Notes: a model not told the origin generated them from the sequence alone. A DNA stretch of 64,000 nucleotides from Limnohabitans sp. JirII-31 (GCF_002778315.1 NZ_NESA01000001.1:62001-126000); one strand, 5' to 3'. Positions 1 through 9,596 are shown, counted from the stretch's first letter. Translations and numbers: made by a program.

Positions 1-1
1 G

Positions 2-895
2 AGTCAAGGCCATGGCACGCGTCCTGGGCGCAACGCCACGCCTGCCTTGTTGGGCTGTTGGTTGCAGCATGCCGAATTCCCGATCCTGCTGGCTGAAAAC
101 GCGGCCATGTCAGCCGGTGGTGGCTCCGAGCGCAACGCGGTGCCGCCGTACCAGTTTGATGCGTTGCAGGTGCTCAACCACCGCGTGATGCAGATGCCCA
201 TGCGCGTGTCAGCCTTGCGTGGTTTGGGTGCGCACACCAATGTGTTTGCAGCCGAGTCGTTCATGGACGAGCTGGCGCATGCCACAGGCCAAGATCCGTT
301 GGCGTTTCGTTTGCAGTATTTGCAGGACCCACGCGGGCGTGCCGTGCTTGAGCAAGCTGCGACACAAGCCCAATGGCCACACCGCGACGCGCGTCAACAA
401 GCCCATGCGGCCACAGGCGCTGACACTGCCTGGGGACAAGGGTTGGCCTACGCCCGATACAAAAACACCGGGGCATATTGCGCACTGGTGGCCGAGGTGG
501 AGGTGGCTGAACAAGTGCGTGTGAAGCGTCTCTACATCGTGGCTGACGTTGGGTATGTGGTGGATGCCGATGGCGCCTCCAACCAGTTGGAGGGCGGAGC
601 CATCCAAGCCACCAGTTGGACCTTGCTGGAGGCGGCCAAGTTTGACCGAAGCCAAGTACTCAGTGTGGATTGGGAAAACTACCCGATTTTGCGTTTCAAC
701 GATGTCCCAGAAGTCTCGGTCGAGTTGTTGTCAGACGCTCAGCACCCGTCCGTGGGCGCGGGCGAAGCCACCATCGGTCCTTGTGCCGCAGCGATTGGCA
801 ATGCGGTGTTCCACGCCTTGGGCGTGCGTGTGCGCGAGATGCCGATCACCCCTGAACAAATTGTCAAAGCCATGGATCAAGCGGACACCGTTTGA
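2..895 (+). CDS. Molybdenum hydroxylase (xanthine dehydrogenase family) large subunit, C-terminal part
   Basis: The reading frame is open from the left edge, so only the C-terminal ~297 residues are in the window. The sequence matches the molybdopterin-binding large subunit of xanthine/aldehyde/isoquinoline oxidoreductases. A G-A-G-E motif near position 760 corresponds to the conserved GxGE whose glutamate is the active-site base in this family, and it is followed by an Ala/Gly-rich helix and a short tail. These enzymes hydroxylate aldehydes or N-heterocycles with water-derived oxygen, using Moco plus a partner [2Fe-2S] subunit that is not visible here. The substrate cannot be told from this fragment. 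A ModA-like gene follows after 25 bp, probably in the same transcript. Confidence 0.85.
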   Translation, partial: SQGHGTRPGRNATPALLGCWLQHAEFPILLAENAAMSAGGGSERNAVPPYQFDALQVLNHRVMQMPMRVSALRGLGAHTNVFAAESFMDELAHATGQDPLAFRLQYLQDPRGRAVLEQAATQAQWPHRDARQQAHAATGADTAWGQGLAYARYKNTGAYCALVAEVEVAEQVRVKRLYIVADVGYVVDADGASNQLEGGAIQATSWTLLEAAKFDRSQVLSVDWENYPILRFNDVPEVSVELLSDAQHPSVGAGEATIGPCAAAIGNAVFHALGVRVREMPITPEQIVKAMDQADTV

Positions 896-920
896 TCCCA
901 AACACATTCAAGGAGTATTG

Positions 921-1619
921 ATGGAGTTGCATATCTTGAGCGGTGGTGCAGCCGCTGGTTTGGTCGAGCCTTTGCAGGCGGACTTCGAAGCCGCACACAG
1001 CTGTACCTTGCATGGAACATTCAGCGCCGTTGGCGCCATGAAAGAAAAGTTATTGGCGGGCGCACCGTGTGATCTGGTCATCTTGACCCAAGCCTTGGTT
1101 GATGGCCTGGTCGCTTCGGGTCATGTGCAACCGGGCAGCACACGTCGCCTAGGCGTTGTCAAAACCGGATTGGCGGTGAAAACGGGCACCCCACATCCTG
1201 CGATCAAAACACGGGCTGAGTTGCAAGCGGCCTTTCGTGCCGCTGAAGGTATTTATTTCCCTGATCCCAAGTTGGCCACTGCGGGCATTCATTTCTTGAA
1301 GGTGCTCACGACCTTGGGCTTGGATGTTGAGTTGGCTGACCGTTTTCGTACCTACCCCAATGGCGCCACGGCTATGCGCGAGATGGCCAAGGCCAGCGGG
1401 CATGTGTTGGGCGGTACACAGGTGACCGAAATCAACTACACCCAAGGTGTCGATTTGATTGGCTTGTTTCCTCAAGAATTCGAGTTGGCCACGGTCTATA
1501 CCTTGGGCATCGCCTCCCATGCCCAGCAGCCGCAACTCGCCCAGCAACTGGCGGATCAGCTGACGGGTGAGAGTACCCGCGCGTTGCGCATGGCTTTGGG
1601 GTTTGAGCTGCAAGACTAA
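921..1619 (+). CDS. ModA-like substrate-binding protein lacking a signal peptide
   Basis: This 232-residue protein resembles the molybdate-binding ModA/PBP-like fold: a start of the type LxxLSGGAA, the S-A-V-G-A-M-K-E-K segment, and later conserved stretches such as AEGIYFPDP and NGATAMREM. ModA proteins are normally exported, but here the ATG at 921 (preceded by AAGGAG at 910-915) goes straight into the first beta strand with no hydrophobic leader. It may therefore act in the cytoplasm. The position right behind a molybdenum hydroxylase gene suggests a role in cofactor supply or sensing, which is inference. The open frame extends further upstream, but that stretch overlaps the preceding gene. 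Confidence 0.8.
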   Translation: MELHILSGGAAAGLVEPLQADFEAAHSCTLHGTFSAVGAMKEKLLAGAPCDLVILTQALVDGLVASGHVQPGSTRRLGVVKTGLAVKTGTPHPAIKTRAELQAAFRAAEGIYFPDPKLATAGIHFLKVLTTLGLDVELADRFRTYPNGATAMREMAKASGHVLGGTQVTEINYTQGVDLIGLFPQEFELATVYTLGIASHAQQPQLAQQLADQLTGESTRALRMALGFELQD

Positions 1620-1629
1620 AATTGCGGGC

Positions 1630-2064
1630 ATGAAAACCCACCTTGCTTTTAGTTGTTTTACCTTCGGGTTGTTATTGCTTGGTGGCTGTGCGACACCTAT
1701 TGCCAAGCCTGCTTTCTATCCGAACGCTTACTACCAGCGTGTAGGCCCTGCGCAAGCAGAGGCAGACAGCCAAGCATGTGCTGATTTGGCACAACGCTCT
1801 GAGGTTGGGTCTGTCAACAAAGTAGACGCGGCCCGCGCAGGTGCTGCGGGTGCCGCAGGGGTGGCAACCGCTGGTGTCGTGGGTTCGGTGCTTCAAGGCC
1901 ACTCACCAGACCTCAGGAACATCGCTGCGGGTGCTGCTGCCATTGGCGCGGGTGGGGCTGCTGCCACGGCGGCTGGTCAATCGGTGGGGGGCAGCAGTTT
2001 GTATCGGCGTTTTGTCCAGCAATGCCTGGCTGAACGAGGCTACCAAGTCATTGGTTGGCATTGA
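1630..2064 (+). CDS. Glycine-zipper outer-membrane lipoprotein, function unknown
   Basis: A 144-residue secreted lipoprotein. The first 20 residues form a lipoprotein signal peptide (Lys2, hydrophobic core, lipobox L-G-G-C with the acceptor cysteine at residue 20). The middle of the mature protein (about residues 60-115) is rich in Gly and Ala with repeated small-residue spacing, the mark of glycine-zipper proteins that pack helices in the envelope. The ATG at 1630 is chosen because it yields a proper signal peptide; the longer frame overlaps the preceding gene. Ten bases separate the two genes. No enzymatic motif is seen. Confidence 0.8.
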   Translation: MKTHLAFSCFTFGLLLLGGCATPIAKPAFYPNAYYQRVGPAQAEADSQACADLAQRSEVGSVNKVDAARAGAAGAAGVATAGVVGSVLQGHSPDLRNIAAGAAAIGAGGAAATAAGQSVGGSSLYRRFVQQCLAERGYQVIGWH

Positions 2065-2076
2065 GCCCAGGTTTGC

Positions 2077-2640
2077 ATGAGCAAAGCATTCACCCGAGAA
2101 ACCGACTCGGACGATGACGAAGAGGTCGGTTTACCTCCCCTGCCTGCTGGTGGCAAAAATTACATCACCCCTCAAGGTTACGCGGTACTGCGTGCCGAGC
2201 TGTTTGACTTGATGGACAACGAACGCCCGCGCATGGTGGAGATCGTGCATTGGGCGGCGAGCAACGGCGACCGATCTGAAAATGGGGACTACCACTATGG
2301 CAAGAAACGCCTGCGTGAAATAGACCGGCGTATCCGCTTTCTGACCAAGCGCCTTGAAATTGCCGAAGTCACGGATCCGAGCGTGCACCAAGGCAGCGAC
2401 CAAGTATTTTTTGGTGCCACGGTCACGTACATCGATGAGGCTGATGTAGAGCGCACGGTCACCATTTTGGGCATTGATGAGGCGGACAGTCTCAAAGGTC
2501 AGGTGAGTTGGATTTCACCCATTGCCCGCGCCTTGCTGAAAGCGCGGGAAGGGGATGTGGTCAAACTCGTCACGCCCGTGGGCGTGCAAGAAGTTGAGGT
2601 GGTGGAGGTGCGTTATCCGGCACCTTCAACGCTGGGTTGA
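2077..2640 (+). CDS. greB: Transcription elongation factor GreB
   Basis: A 187-residue Gre factor. An acidic N-terminal extension is followed by the coiled coil that enters the secondary channel of RNA polymerase; the tip region has the D-R-S-E-N-G-D-Y pattern whose acidic residues help RNA cleavage in backtracked complexes. The K-K-R-L-R-E-I-D-R-R stretch is the basic patch typical of GreB rather than GreA. A C-terminal FKBP-like domain follows (about residues 105-180). It converges on spoT with only five bases between the stop codons. Confidence 0.93.
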   Translation: MSKAFTRETDSDDDEEVGLPPLPAGGKNYITPQGYAVLRAELFDLMDNERPRMVEIVHWAASNGDRSENGDYHYGKKRLREIDRRIRFLTKRLEIAEVTDPSVHQGSDQVFFGATVTYIDEADVERTVTILGIDEADSLKGQVSWISPIARALLKAREGDVVKLVTPVGVQEVEVVEVRYPAPSTLG

Positions 2641-2645
2641 CGGCT

Positions 2646-4913
2646 TCAGGCTTCGCGGTCCACGCCCGACACCACCCGTTGCGCCTGCATGACAGACGGC
2701 AAGCGTCGCAAGCTGCGCAGCACGGTGTCTAAGTGTTCGGTGTCGCGCACCGAAATCACAAAGCGCAAATCGGTGGCTTCTTGGCCACTCACCTCATCGG
2801 CCATGTTCACCAGCGTGATGTCGGCCTCCGCATTGGCAATGGCAGCTGCCACCCGTGCCAACACACCCTTGCCATTGCCGACGGTCACCACAATGGCGAC
2901 TTCAAAATTGCGCGTGGGCTCTTCAGCCCATTCCACGGCAATGAATCGCTCACTGTCTTTGTGTTTGAGCCGCTGCCCCACGCCACATTCGTGGGTGTGC
3001 ACCACCAGGCCTTCACCACGACCCAAATAACCCAAAATCGCATCGCCTGGAATGGGGCGACAGCAGGGTGCATATTGCACCGAAGCATTCTCACTGCCAT
3101 CCACCACCACGCCACCTTGCGACACATTTTCATGTGCGGTGAAACGCTCACGGCTCATGAGCAGGGCGTCAGGTTTTTGTCCGGCTTCGGACAGCAGCGT
3201 GGCCAAACGCTTGGCCACAATGCTGGCCACGCGTTTGCCCAGGCCGATATCGACCAACAACTCATCTTGAGTTTTGCTGCCCGTAAAGCGCAGTAACTTG
3301 TCCCACATCACTTGGTGTGAGGCATCCACCGCAGGCATTTGCTCAATGCCTTCAGCACGCAGCGCTTGCGCGAGCAATTTTTGCCCCAGTTGCTGTGACT
3401 CCACCTGTGCCATGGTTTTGAGGTGATGGCGAATTTTCGAGCGTGCTCTGCCTGTGCGAACAAAGCCTAACCAGGCTGGGTTAGGCGCAGCCACGGTAGA
3501 GGTGATGACTTCCACCACGTCGCCGTTGCGCAGTTCTGTACGAAGCGGGACTTGCGCACCGTTGACCTTGGCGGCCATGGTGCGATCGCCCACGTCGCTG
3601 TGCACCGCATAGGCAAAGTCCACCACCGTCGCACCACGCGGCATGGCCATGATGCGGCTCTTGGGCGTGAACACATACACCGCATCGGGGAACAGATCAA
3701 CCTTGACGTGGTCCCAAAATTCGGTGGCATCGCGCGTCTCATCTTGGATGTCGAGCAAGGACTGCAACCACTTGTTGCCCAAGTTGCTGCTACTGTCTTG
3801 TGCGGAACCATTGGCCTTGTAGAGCCAATGTGCGGCCACGCCAGACTCTGCCACCAAATGCATGCCCTCGGTGCGCATTTGAAATTCCACATTCAAACCA
3901 GAAGGCCCCACCAAGGTGGTGTGCAGTGATTGGTAGCCATTGAGCTTGGCAATCGCGATGTGGTCTTTGAATTTACCTGGAACCGGTTTGTACAACTGGT
4001 GCAACACGCCCAACGCGGTGTAGCAGTCGGTCACATCGGGCAGGATGAGTCGAAAGCCATAAATGTCGGTGACTTGAGCAAAACTCAGATTCTTCTCGCT
4101 CATCTTTTTGTAGATGGAGTAGAGCGTTTTCTCGCGTCCAGAAATGCGCACTTTCAAACCCGCTTTGGCAAACGCGGCTTCGACTTCTTGCTGCACACGC
4201 TGCATCAGGTCGCGGCGGCGATGGCGGGCTTTTTGCACCGCTTTGCTGAGCACTTTGTGGCGCCATGGCAGCAGATGTTTGAATGCCAGCTCTTGCAGTT
4301 CGCGGTAGGTTTGGTTCAAGCCTAAGCGGTGGGCAATGGGGGCGTAGATCTCCAGTGTTTCACTTGAAATACGACCCCACTTGCTGCGCGGCATATCGCC
4401 CATGGTGCGCATGTTGTGGCTGCGGTCGGCCAGTTTGACCAATATCACGCGGACATCGCGGGCCATCGCCAACAACATCTTGCGAAACGACTCCGCTTGG
4501 TTCTCTTCGCGTGTATTGAATTCGAGCTTTTCAAGCTTGGTCAATCCGTCCACCAAGTCGGCCACCTGGATGCCGAAGCGCTCGATCAAATCGGTCTTGG
4601 TGATGCCGCAGTCTTCCATCGCGTCATGCAACAACGCAGCGGACAAGGCTTGCGCATCCAGCTTCCACTCGGCGCATTGCGCCGCTACCGCGATGGGGTG
4701 GGTGATGTAGGGCTCGCCGCTGTTGCGCAATTGGCCGAGGTGGGCTTCGTCGGCATAGCGGTAAGCACGGCGGACTTGATCCAGACCTTCGGCGTTGAGA
4801 TAGCCCAGTTTTTCAGTCAGCGCAGCAAAGCTTGCAGCCGCTGCATTGGCGGCTGCTTTGTGGTTGCCCGCAGGGCTTGTCACCACAGGGGAGAAAGGGT
4901 TGGCCGAGCTCAT
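2646..4913 (-). CDS. spoT: Bifunctional (p)ppGpp synthetase/hydrolase
   Basis: A 755-residue long RSH enzyme that makes and degrades the alarmone (p)ppGpp. The HD hydrolase domain is intact, with H96-D97 and E100-D101 forming the HDxxED motif. The synthetase domain follows (DIYGFR and the NGYQSLHT segment at about 290-350), then TGS (about 400-460), a helical/Cys-rich region and a C-terminal ACT domain. Both activities should be present, as usual for betaproteobacterial SpoT. The ATG at 4913 is preferred; a GTG three codons upstream is possible. It lies downstream of rpoZ with a hairpin between them. Confidence 0.95.
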   Translation of the reverse strand: MSSANPFSPVVTSPAGNHKAAANAAAASFAALTEKLGYLNAEGLDQVRRAYRYADEAHLGQLRNSGEPYITHPIAVAAQCAEWKLDAQALSAALLHDAMEDCGITKTDLIERFGIQVADLVDGLTKLEKLEFNTREENQAESFRKMLLAMARDVRVILVKLADRSHNMRTMGDMPRSKWGRISSETLEIYAPIAHRLGLNQTYRELQELAFKHLLPWRHKVLSKAVQKARHRRRDLMQRVQQEVEAAFAKAGLKVRISGREKTLYSIYKKMSEKNLSFAQVTDIYGFRLILPDVTDCYTALGVLHQLYKPVPGKFKDHIAIAKLNGYQSLHTTLVGPSGLNVEFQMRTEGMHLVAESGVAAHWLYKANGSAQDSSSNLGNKWLQSLLDIQDETRDATEFWDHVKVDLFPDAVYVFTPKSRIMAMPRGATVVDFAYAVHSDVGDRTMAAKVNGAQVPLRTELRNGDVVEVITSTVAAPNPAWLGFVRTGRARSKIRHHLKTMAQVESQQLGQKLLAQALRAEGIEQMPAVDASHQVMWDKLLRFTGSKTQDELLVDIGLGKRVASIVAKRLATLLSEAGQKPDALLMSRERFTAHENVSQGGVVVDGSENASVQYAPCCRPIPGDAILGYLGRGEGLVVHTHECGVGQRLKHKDSERFIAVEWAEEPTRNFEVAIVVTVGNGKGVLARVAAAIANAEADITLVNMADEVSGQEATDLRFVISVRDTEHLDTVLRSLRRLPSVMQAQRVVSGVDREA

Positions 4914-4935
4914 AGGCAACACTGTACCCGCAATG

Positions 4936-4964
4936 AAAAAAGCACCGACTGAGCGGTGCTTTTG
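4936..4964 (-). terminator. Rho-independent terminator downstream of rpoZ
   Basis: Stem AGCACCG/CGGTGCT (4941-4947 with 4954-4960) around a six-base loop, flanked by an A-tract on one side and Ts on the other. Read on the minus strand the stem is followed by a run of six Ts, so it should stop transcription leaving rpoZ before spoT. Some read-through is likely because spoT starts only about 20 bp further on. Confidence 0.75.
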
Positions 4965-4983
4965 GGGGCAGATGAAACGCTGA

Positions 4984-5187
4984 TCAACCTGGAACTTTTT
5001 TCAGCATTTCCAAGCCAATCTGGCCTGCTGCAATTTCGCGCAAAGCGGTCACGCCTGGTTTGTTTTTGCTCTCAACTTTGGCCGTGTGGCCTTGGCTGAG
5101 CATGCGAGCGCGGTAAGTGGCGCACAGCACCAATTGAAAGCGGTTAGGAATCTGCTCAAGACAGTCTTCAACGGTGATGCGTGCCAT
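4984..5187 (-). CDS. rpoZ: RNA polymerase omega subunit
   Basis: A 67-residue omega subunit starting [17 protein letters not shown], an N-terminus nearly invariant in betaproteobacteria. Omega wraps the beta' C-terminal region, helps polymerase assembly and contributes to a ppGpp binding site, which fits its place next to spoT. The frame is open eight codons further upstream, but the ATG at 5187 matches the family. gmk lies 20 bp upstream in the same direction. Confidence 0.95.
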   Translation of the reverse strand: MARITVEDCLEQIPNRFQLVLCATYRARMLSQGHTAKVESKNKPGVTALREIAAGQIGLEMLKKVPG

Positions 5188-5207
5188 GTGGATGCTCCAG
5201 AAATCGG

Positions 5208-5834
5208 TCAAATGAGATTCAAGGCTTCAAAGATGTCAGCCCGTGCCCGGCGTTGGGCCGGGTATTTGAGTCGCTGTGCATGCACGATCGCTTTCAGGTC
5301 GAACAAGGCGCGCTCAAACAATTCATTGATTATAACGTAGTCAAATTCTTGCACCTTGGCCATTTCCTCGGCCGCATTACGCAGGCGCAAGGCAATCACT
5401 TCAGGGGCGTCCTCGCCACGGTTGTGCAAGCGCGATTTGAGTTCTTCCCAGCTGGGCGGCAAGATGAAGATCAACACCGCATTGGTAAAGATTTTCTTGA
5501 TCTGAATGGCTCCTTGAAAGTCAATTTCAAGCACCACATCCGCGCCTTGGGCAATGCGGTCTTCAATGGCTTTGCGTGACGTGCCGTAGCGCTGTCCGTG
5601 CACGTGGGCCCACTCTAGAAAAGAGTTGGAGGCGACCATTTGGTCAAATTCAGGGGCAGAGACAAAGAAGTACTCTCGGCCGTGTTTTTCTTGTCCGCGC
5701 GGTGCCCGCGTGGTGTGTGAGACCGAGGGGCGCACTTGCGCGTCAAGCTCCATCAAGGCTTTGACCAAGCTCGATTTGCCAGCGCCACTGGGTGCTGCGA
5801 CCACAAAAAGGTTGCCAGGAAAGTTGTCCATCAT
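5208..5834 (-). CDS. gmk: Guanylate kinase
   Basis: A 208-residue guanylate kinase that phosphorylates GMP to GDP with ATP. The P-loop A-P-S-G-A-G-K-S-S spans about residues 14-22 (Lys20), and the GMP-binding region has the S-H-T-T-R-A-P-R segment followed by E-Y-F-F-V. The gene starts with ATGATGG, which overlaps the stop of yicC by four bases, so the two are translationally coupled. The genomic string yicC-gmk-rpoZ-spoT is typical of proteobacteria. Confidence 0.95.
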   Translation of the reverse strand: MMDNFPGNLFVVAAPSGAGKSSLVKALMELDAQVRPSVSHTTRAPRGQEKHGREYFFVSAPEFDQMVASNSFLEWAHVHGQRYGTSRKAIEDRIAQGADVVLEIDFQGAIQIKKIFTNAVLIFILPPSWEELKSRLHNRGEDAPEVIALRLRNAAEEMAKVQEFDYVIINELFERALFDLKAIVHAQRLKYPAQRRARADIFEALNLI

Positions 5835-6751
5835 TCGAGGTTCTGTACTTGTTCGCGGAGTTGTTCAATCAGCACCTTCATGTCCACCGAGATGCGGGTC
5901 ATCTCCATGGTGGCCGATTTGGAGCCCAGTGTATTGGCCTCGCGGTGCAACTCTTGAATTAAGAAATCGAGCCGTTTGCCGATGCCTTCTGATTTGCCAC
6001 CTTGGTCCAGCAGGGCATCCATTTCTTCAAAATGAGATACCAGACGTGTCAACTCTTCGGCCACGTCAATGCGAATGGCAAAGGCGGTGGCTTCGGTCAA
6101 CGCGCGGTCTTGTGCGGCCTCGGGCAGGGTTGCCCCATCGGCCAGGGCCATAGCTTCGCGCCAGCGTTCCAAAAATCGCAGCCGTTGTTGTTCCACCAAT
6201 TGAGGGACCAAGGGCGCGGCCTGTTGCGCCAGCACACGCAGCTGACTCAGGCGTTCACGCAGGGTTTCGCTCAGGCGTGCGCCCTCGCGTTCGCGTGCGT
6301 CGCTGAGCTGTTTGAGCGTTGTTTTGGCCAACTTCAGCAGGGTGGGGCCAATGTCGGCAGGGGCGGTGTTTTGTGAGGTGCTCAAGCGCAGCACATCGGC
6401 CACCGACAAGGGGTTGGCTTTGGGCAACCAAGAATGCACCGTGTCTTGTAAAGCGGACAAGCGCTGCAAAAGCTGTGGGGTGGGGGCTCCCAAAGTGTTG
6501 TCGCTGCTGGACTCGATGTTGGCGCGCACCTCCACCTTGCCGCGCTTGAGGTGCTTCATCACCAATTCACGCAAAGCGGCCTCGTGGGGTCGCAGCTCCT
6601 CGGGCACTTTGAAGCTCAGATCTAGAAATCGGCTGTTGACCGAACGGATCTCAAGCCCCAAACGCAGGGCAGGGCTGGCAGAGGTGTCGGCGGTGTCGGG
6701 GTGCAGCTCGGCTTGCGCGCTGGCATAACCCGTCATGCTGTAAATGGCCAT
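5831..6751 (-). CDS. yicC: YicC family protein (RNA-processing factor)
   Basis: A 306-residue YicC-family protein beginning [10 protein letters not shown], with an N-terminal YicC_N domain and a C-terminal DUF1732 domain holding the conserved [16 protein letters not shown] segment. Characterised family members are linked to RNA turnover in stationary phase. The gene heads the yicC-gmk unit and is divergent from rph across about 107 bp that must hold both promoters. Confidence 0.93.
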   Translation of the reverse strand: MAIYSMTGYASAQAELHPDTADTSASPALRLGLEIRSVNSRFLDLSFKVPEELRPHEAALRELVMKHLKRGKVEVRANIESSSDNTLGAPTPQLLQRLSALQDTVHSWLPKANPLSVADVLRLSTSQNTAPADIGPTLLKLAKTTLKQLSDAREREGARLSETLRERLSQLRVLAQQAAPLVPQLVEQQRLRFLERWREAMALADGATLPEAAQDRALTEATAFAIRIDVAEELTRLVSHFEEMDALLDQGGKSEGIGKRLDFLIQELHREANTLGSKSATMEMTRISVDMKVLIEQLREQVQNLE

Positions 6752-6858
6752 GGTGTGAGGAGTAAGAGCAAAGAACGATTATCTCAGTACCTCAGCCGGA
6801 TATCGGGATTGCCCGACAATTGACAGTTATTGATGACCCCCAACGATTGTTTTTGACC

Positions 6859-7593
6859 ATGACTTCTACGCTCCCTGCATCCCGTCACACCCGCGCTGCC
6901 GACCAACTGCGCCCCGTGCGCATCACCCGCCACTACACCATGCACGCCGAGGGCTCGGTGCTGATTGAGTTTGGTCACACCAAAGTGCTGTGCACGGCAT
7001 CGGTCGAAGAAAAAGTGCCTGGCCACAAAAAAGGCAGCGGCGAGGGCTGGGTGACAGCTGAATATGGCATGTTGCCGCGCGCCACCCACACGCGCAGTGA
7101 CCGCGAAGCTGCACGGGGCAAACAATCAGGCCGCACCCAAGAAATTCAACGCCTGATTGGTCGCTCCATGCGTGCGGTGTTTGATCTCAAAAAACTCGGT
7201 GAGCGCACCATTCACCTTGATTGCGACGTGTTGCAAGCCGACGGCGGCACACGCACGGCCAGCATCACCGGGGCTTTTGTGGCGGCGCAAGACGCGGTCA
7301 ACACCCTCATCGCCTCGGGCAAGCTCACCGAAAGCCCGATCACCCAGGGCGTCGCGGCCATCTCTGTCGGCATGTTGGGCGATTTGCCCTTGCTTGATTT
7401 GGAATACACCGAAGACTCCAGCTGTGACACCGACATGAACGTGGTGATGACCAGCGCCGGGCATTACGTGGAAGTGCAGGGCACGGCCGAAGGCCTGCCA
7501 TTCACCCGCGAGCAAATGAATGCCTTGCTGGCCTTGGCTGAAAAAGGCATTGGCGAGCTGATCGCTATGCAACAAGAAGCTCTGCACGCCTGA
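6859..7593 (+). CDS. rph: Ribonuclease PH
   Basis: A 244-residue RNase PH, a phosphorolytic 3'-to-5' exoribonuclease that trims tRNA precursors. Visible are the R-P-V-R-I-T N-terminal signature, the [14 protein letters not shown] phosphate-site region, and the [13 protein letters not shown] motif at about residues 117-129. The ATG at 6859 is chosen over an upstream in-frame start because it gives the normal family length. It is followed by rdgB after seven bases and faces yicC on the other side. Confidence 0.95.
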   Translation: MTSTLPASRHTRAADQLRPVRITRHYTMHAEGSVLIEFGHTKVLCTASVEEKVPGHKKGSGEGWVTAEYGMLPRATHTRSDREAARGKQSGRTQEIQRLIGRSMRAVFDLKKLGERTIHLDCDVLQADGGTRTASITGAFVAAQDAVNTLIASGKLTESPITQGVAAISVGMLGDLPLLDLEYTEDSSCDTDMNVVMTSAGHYVEVQGTAEGLPFTREQMNALLALAEKGIGELIAMQQEALHA

Positions 7594-7600
7594 TCGCACC

Positions 7601-8221
7601 ATGGCAATCATGAAGCAAATCGTTTTGGCATCCAACAACCAAGGCAAGCTCGCCGAATTGCAAGCCATGTTCGCTCCTTTGGGTGTTGAGCTGGTGCGCC
7701 AAGCCGATCTGGGCGTGGGGGAGGCGGAGGAGCCGTTTCACACCTTTGTGGAGAACGCACTGGCCAAAGCACGCCATGCGTCGCGTGTCAGTGGCTTGCC
7801 CGCGCTGGCCGACGATGCGGGCTTGTGTGTTGACGCCTTTGGCGGCTTGCCAGGTGTGCAAACTGCCTACTACGCCACCCGGTTTGGTTACGACAAGGGC
7901 GATGACAACAATGTGCGCGCCTTGCTCGAGCAAATGGCGCAGGTCGACAACCGCCGTGCTGCCTTGGTCAGCACCTTGGTGGCGGTGCGTCACCCCGATG
8001 ACCCGGAACCTTTGATCGCTGTGGGCCGCGCTGTGGGCGAAATCACACGTGCGCCCATGGGCCGCAACGGCTTTGGGTTTGACCCCATCATGTATATCCC
8101 CCGCTTCGGCAAAACCTTTGCCGAACTGCCCGTGGATGTGAAAAATGCCAACAGCCATCGCGGCCAAGCGGCGCAGCAGATGCTGGCCTTGATGCGTGAA
8201 CGTTGGTTTTCACCTGCATGA
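7601..8221 (+). CDS. rdgB: dITP/XTP pyrophosphatase (RdgB/HAM1)
   Basis: A 206-residue house-cleaning nucleotide pyrophosphatase that hydrolyses dITP, ITP and XTP to monophosphates. The substrate motif S-N-N-Q-G-K is near the N-terminus, the catalytic L-A-D-D-A-G-L segment is at about residues 66-72, and G-F-G-F-D-P is at about 160. A second ATG three codons in is an equally plausible start. The stop overlaps the start of hemW (ATGA), so rph-rdgB-hemW form one transcription unit. Confidence 0.95.
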   Translation: MAIMKQIVLASNNQGKLAELQAMFAPLGVELVRQADLGVGEAEEPFHTFVENALAKARHASRVSGLPALADDAGLCVDAFGGLPGVQTAYYATRFGYDKGDDNNVRALLEQMAQVDNRRAALVSTLVAVRHPDDPEPLIAVGRAVGEITRAPMGRNGFGFDPIMYIPRFGKTFAELPVDVKNANSHRGQAAQQMLALMRERWFSPA

Positions 8222-9441
8222 GCACAGACATTCAGCACCTCATGCGTCCTGGCACGCTGTCATTGAGCAGCCTGCCGCCGTTGTCTGTGTACGTGCACTT
8301 GCCTTGGTGTTTGAAGAAGTGCCCCTACTGCGACTTCAACTCGCACGAATGGTCAAAGGGGGGGGTAGACAGCTTGCCCGAGCAGCGTTACTTGGACGCC
8401 TTGTGTGCCGACTTGGAGAGTGCCTTGCCCCTGATTTGGGGTCGCAGCGTGCACAGCATCTTCATTGGTGGCGGCACGCCCAGTTTGTTTTCGCCTGCGG
8501 CCATTGAGCGCTTGATCAGCGACTTACGGGCGCGTTTGCGTTTGGAAGCCGATTGCGAGATCACGCTGGAGGCCAACCCGGGCACCTTTGAGAAAGACCG
8601 TTTCAGGGCCTTTCGTGCCGCCGGTGTGACCCGCTTGTCGGTGGGGGTGCAAAGCTTCAACGACACGCATTTGCAAGCCTTGGGTCGGGTCCATAACCGT
8701 GCCCAGGCGATTGCAGCGCTGGAAGAGGCCGCCAGCGCTTTTGACACCTTCAACCTTGACCTGATGTATGCCTTGCCGGGTCAAACCTTGACGCAGTTGG
8801 ACGAAGATTTGGACACGGCGCTGTCGCTGTCGCCGCCGCATCTGTCGGTCTATCACCTGACCATTGAGCCCAACACGGTCTTTGCTAAGTTCCCGCCCCA
8901 AGTGCCTGAGGACGATGAGGCCTACGCCATGCTCGACCGCATCACCGAGCGCACCGCCGCTGCAGGCTTGCATCGCTACGAAGTGTCGGCCTATGCCCAA
9001 CCCAACCACCGCTGCTGGCACAACCTGAATTACTGGCAGTTTGGTGACTATCTCGGCGTGGGGGCAGGCGCTCACAGCAAACTCAGCTTTGCGCACCGTG
9101 TGCTGCGCCAAGTGCGCAACCGCGACCCGCGCTTGTACATGGACCACGCTTTGGATGCCACACGCGCTGAACGTGCCGTGGCACAGAGCACCGAGGTGGC
9201 ACGCAGCGAATTGCCGTTTGAGTTCATGCTCAATGCATTGCGCTTACGTCACGGGTTTTCCTTGGCCGATTTCACCGAGCGCACAGGCTTGCCCGTGACC
9301 GCGATTCAAGCCGCTCTGGCCGAGGCCGAGGCCAAAGGCTTGGTGACCCGCGACTTTCAGCGCGTGGTGCCCACCGAGCGGGGCTTTGACTTTTTGAGTG
9401 ATTTGCAGTCTTTGTTTTTACCGGCAGACAACGACTCTTGA
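8218..9441 (+). CDS. hemW: Radical SAM heme chaperone HemW
   Basis: A 407-residue radical-SAM protein. The cluster-binding cysteines appear as W-C-L-K-K-C-P-Y-C-D-F near residue 30, followed by the F-I-G-G-G-T-P-S SAM motif, E-A-N-P-G and the C-terminal HemN-type domain. HemW is a heme chaperone and is often misannotated as oxygen-independent coproporphyrinogen oxidase. The extra residues of true HemN are absent. The start at 8218 overlaps the rdgB stop by four bases. Confidence 0.93.
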   Translation: MSTDIQHLMRPGTLSLSSLPPLSVYVHLPWCLKKCPYCDFNSHEWSKGGVDSLPEQRYLDALCADLESALPLIWGRSVHSIFIGGGTPSLFSPAAIERLISDLRARLRLEADCEITLEANPGTFEKDRFRAFRAAGVTRLSVGVQSFNDTHLQALGRVHNRAQAIAALEEAASAFDTFNLDLMYALPGQTLTQLDEDLDTALSLSPPHLSVYHLTIEPNTVFAKFPPQVPEDDEAYAMLDRITERTAAAGLHRYEVSAYAQPNHRCWHNLNYWQFGDYLGVGAGAHSKLSFAHRVLRQVRNRDPRLYMDHALDATRAERAVAQSTEVARSELPFEFMLNALRLRHGFSLADFTERTGLPVTAIQAALAEAEAKGLVTRDFQRVVPTERGFDFLSDLQSLFLPADNDS

Positions 9442-9453
9442 ACGCGCCATCAA

Positions 9454-9474
9454 AAATGCCCTCAAAGGGCATTT
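9454..9474 (+). terminator. Hairpin downstream of hemW
   Basis: AAATGCCCT (9454-9462), a three-base loop, then AGGGCATTT (9466-9474). The stem is perfect but the following tract (ACAATAT) is poor in T. It is a plausible terminator for the rph-rdgB-hemW unit, just before the tRNA gene. Confidence 0.5.
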
Positions 9475-9498
9475 ACAATATGCGCTGAAATTCAACTC

Positions 9499-9588
9499 GG
9501 AAGCGTGGCAGAGCGGTTGAATGCACCGGTCTTGAAAACCGGCGAGGGTGTGAGCCCTCCGTGAGTTCGAATCTCACCGCTTCCGCCA
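9499..9588 (+). tRNA. tRNA-Ser (anticodon TGA)
   Basis: A 90-nt class II tRNA. The acceptor stem GGAAGCG (9499-9505) pairs with CGCTTCC (9578-9584). The D arm is standard, the anticodon loop reads CTTGAAA with anticodon TGA, a long variable arm (GGGTGTGAGCCC region) follows, and the T loop has TTCGAAT. G plus an encoded CCA closes it at 9585-9588. It decodes UCA and other UCN codons. No integrase or duplicated 3' end is present next to it, so it is not an occupied attachment site here. Confidence 0.95.
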
Positions 9589-9596
9589 CATACAGT

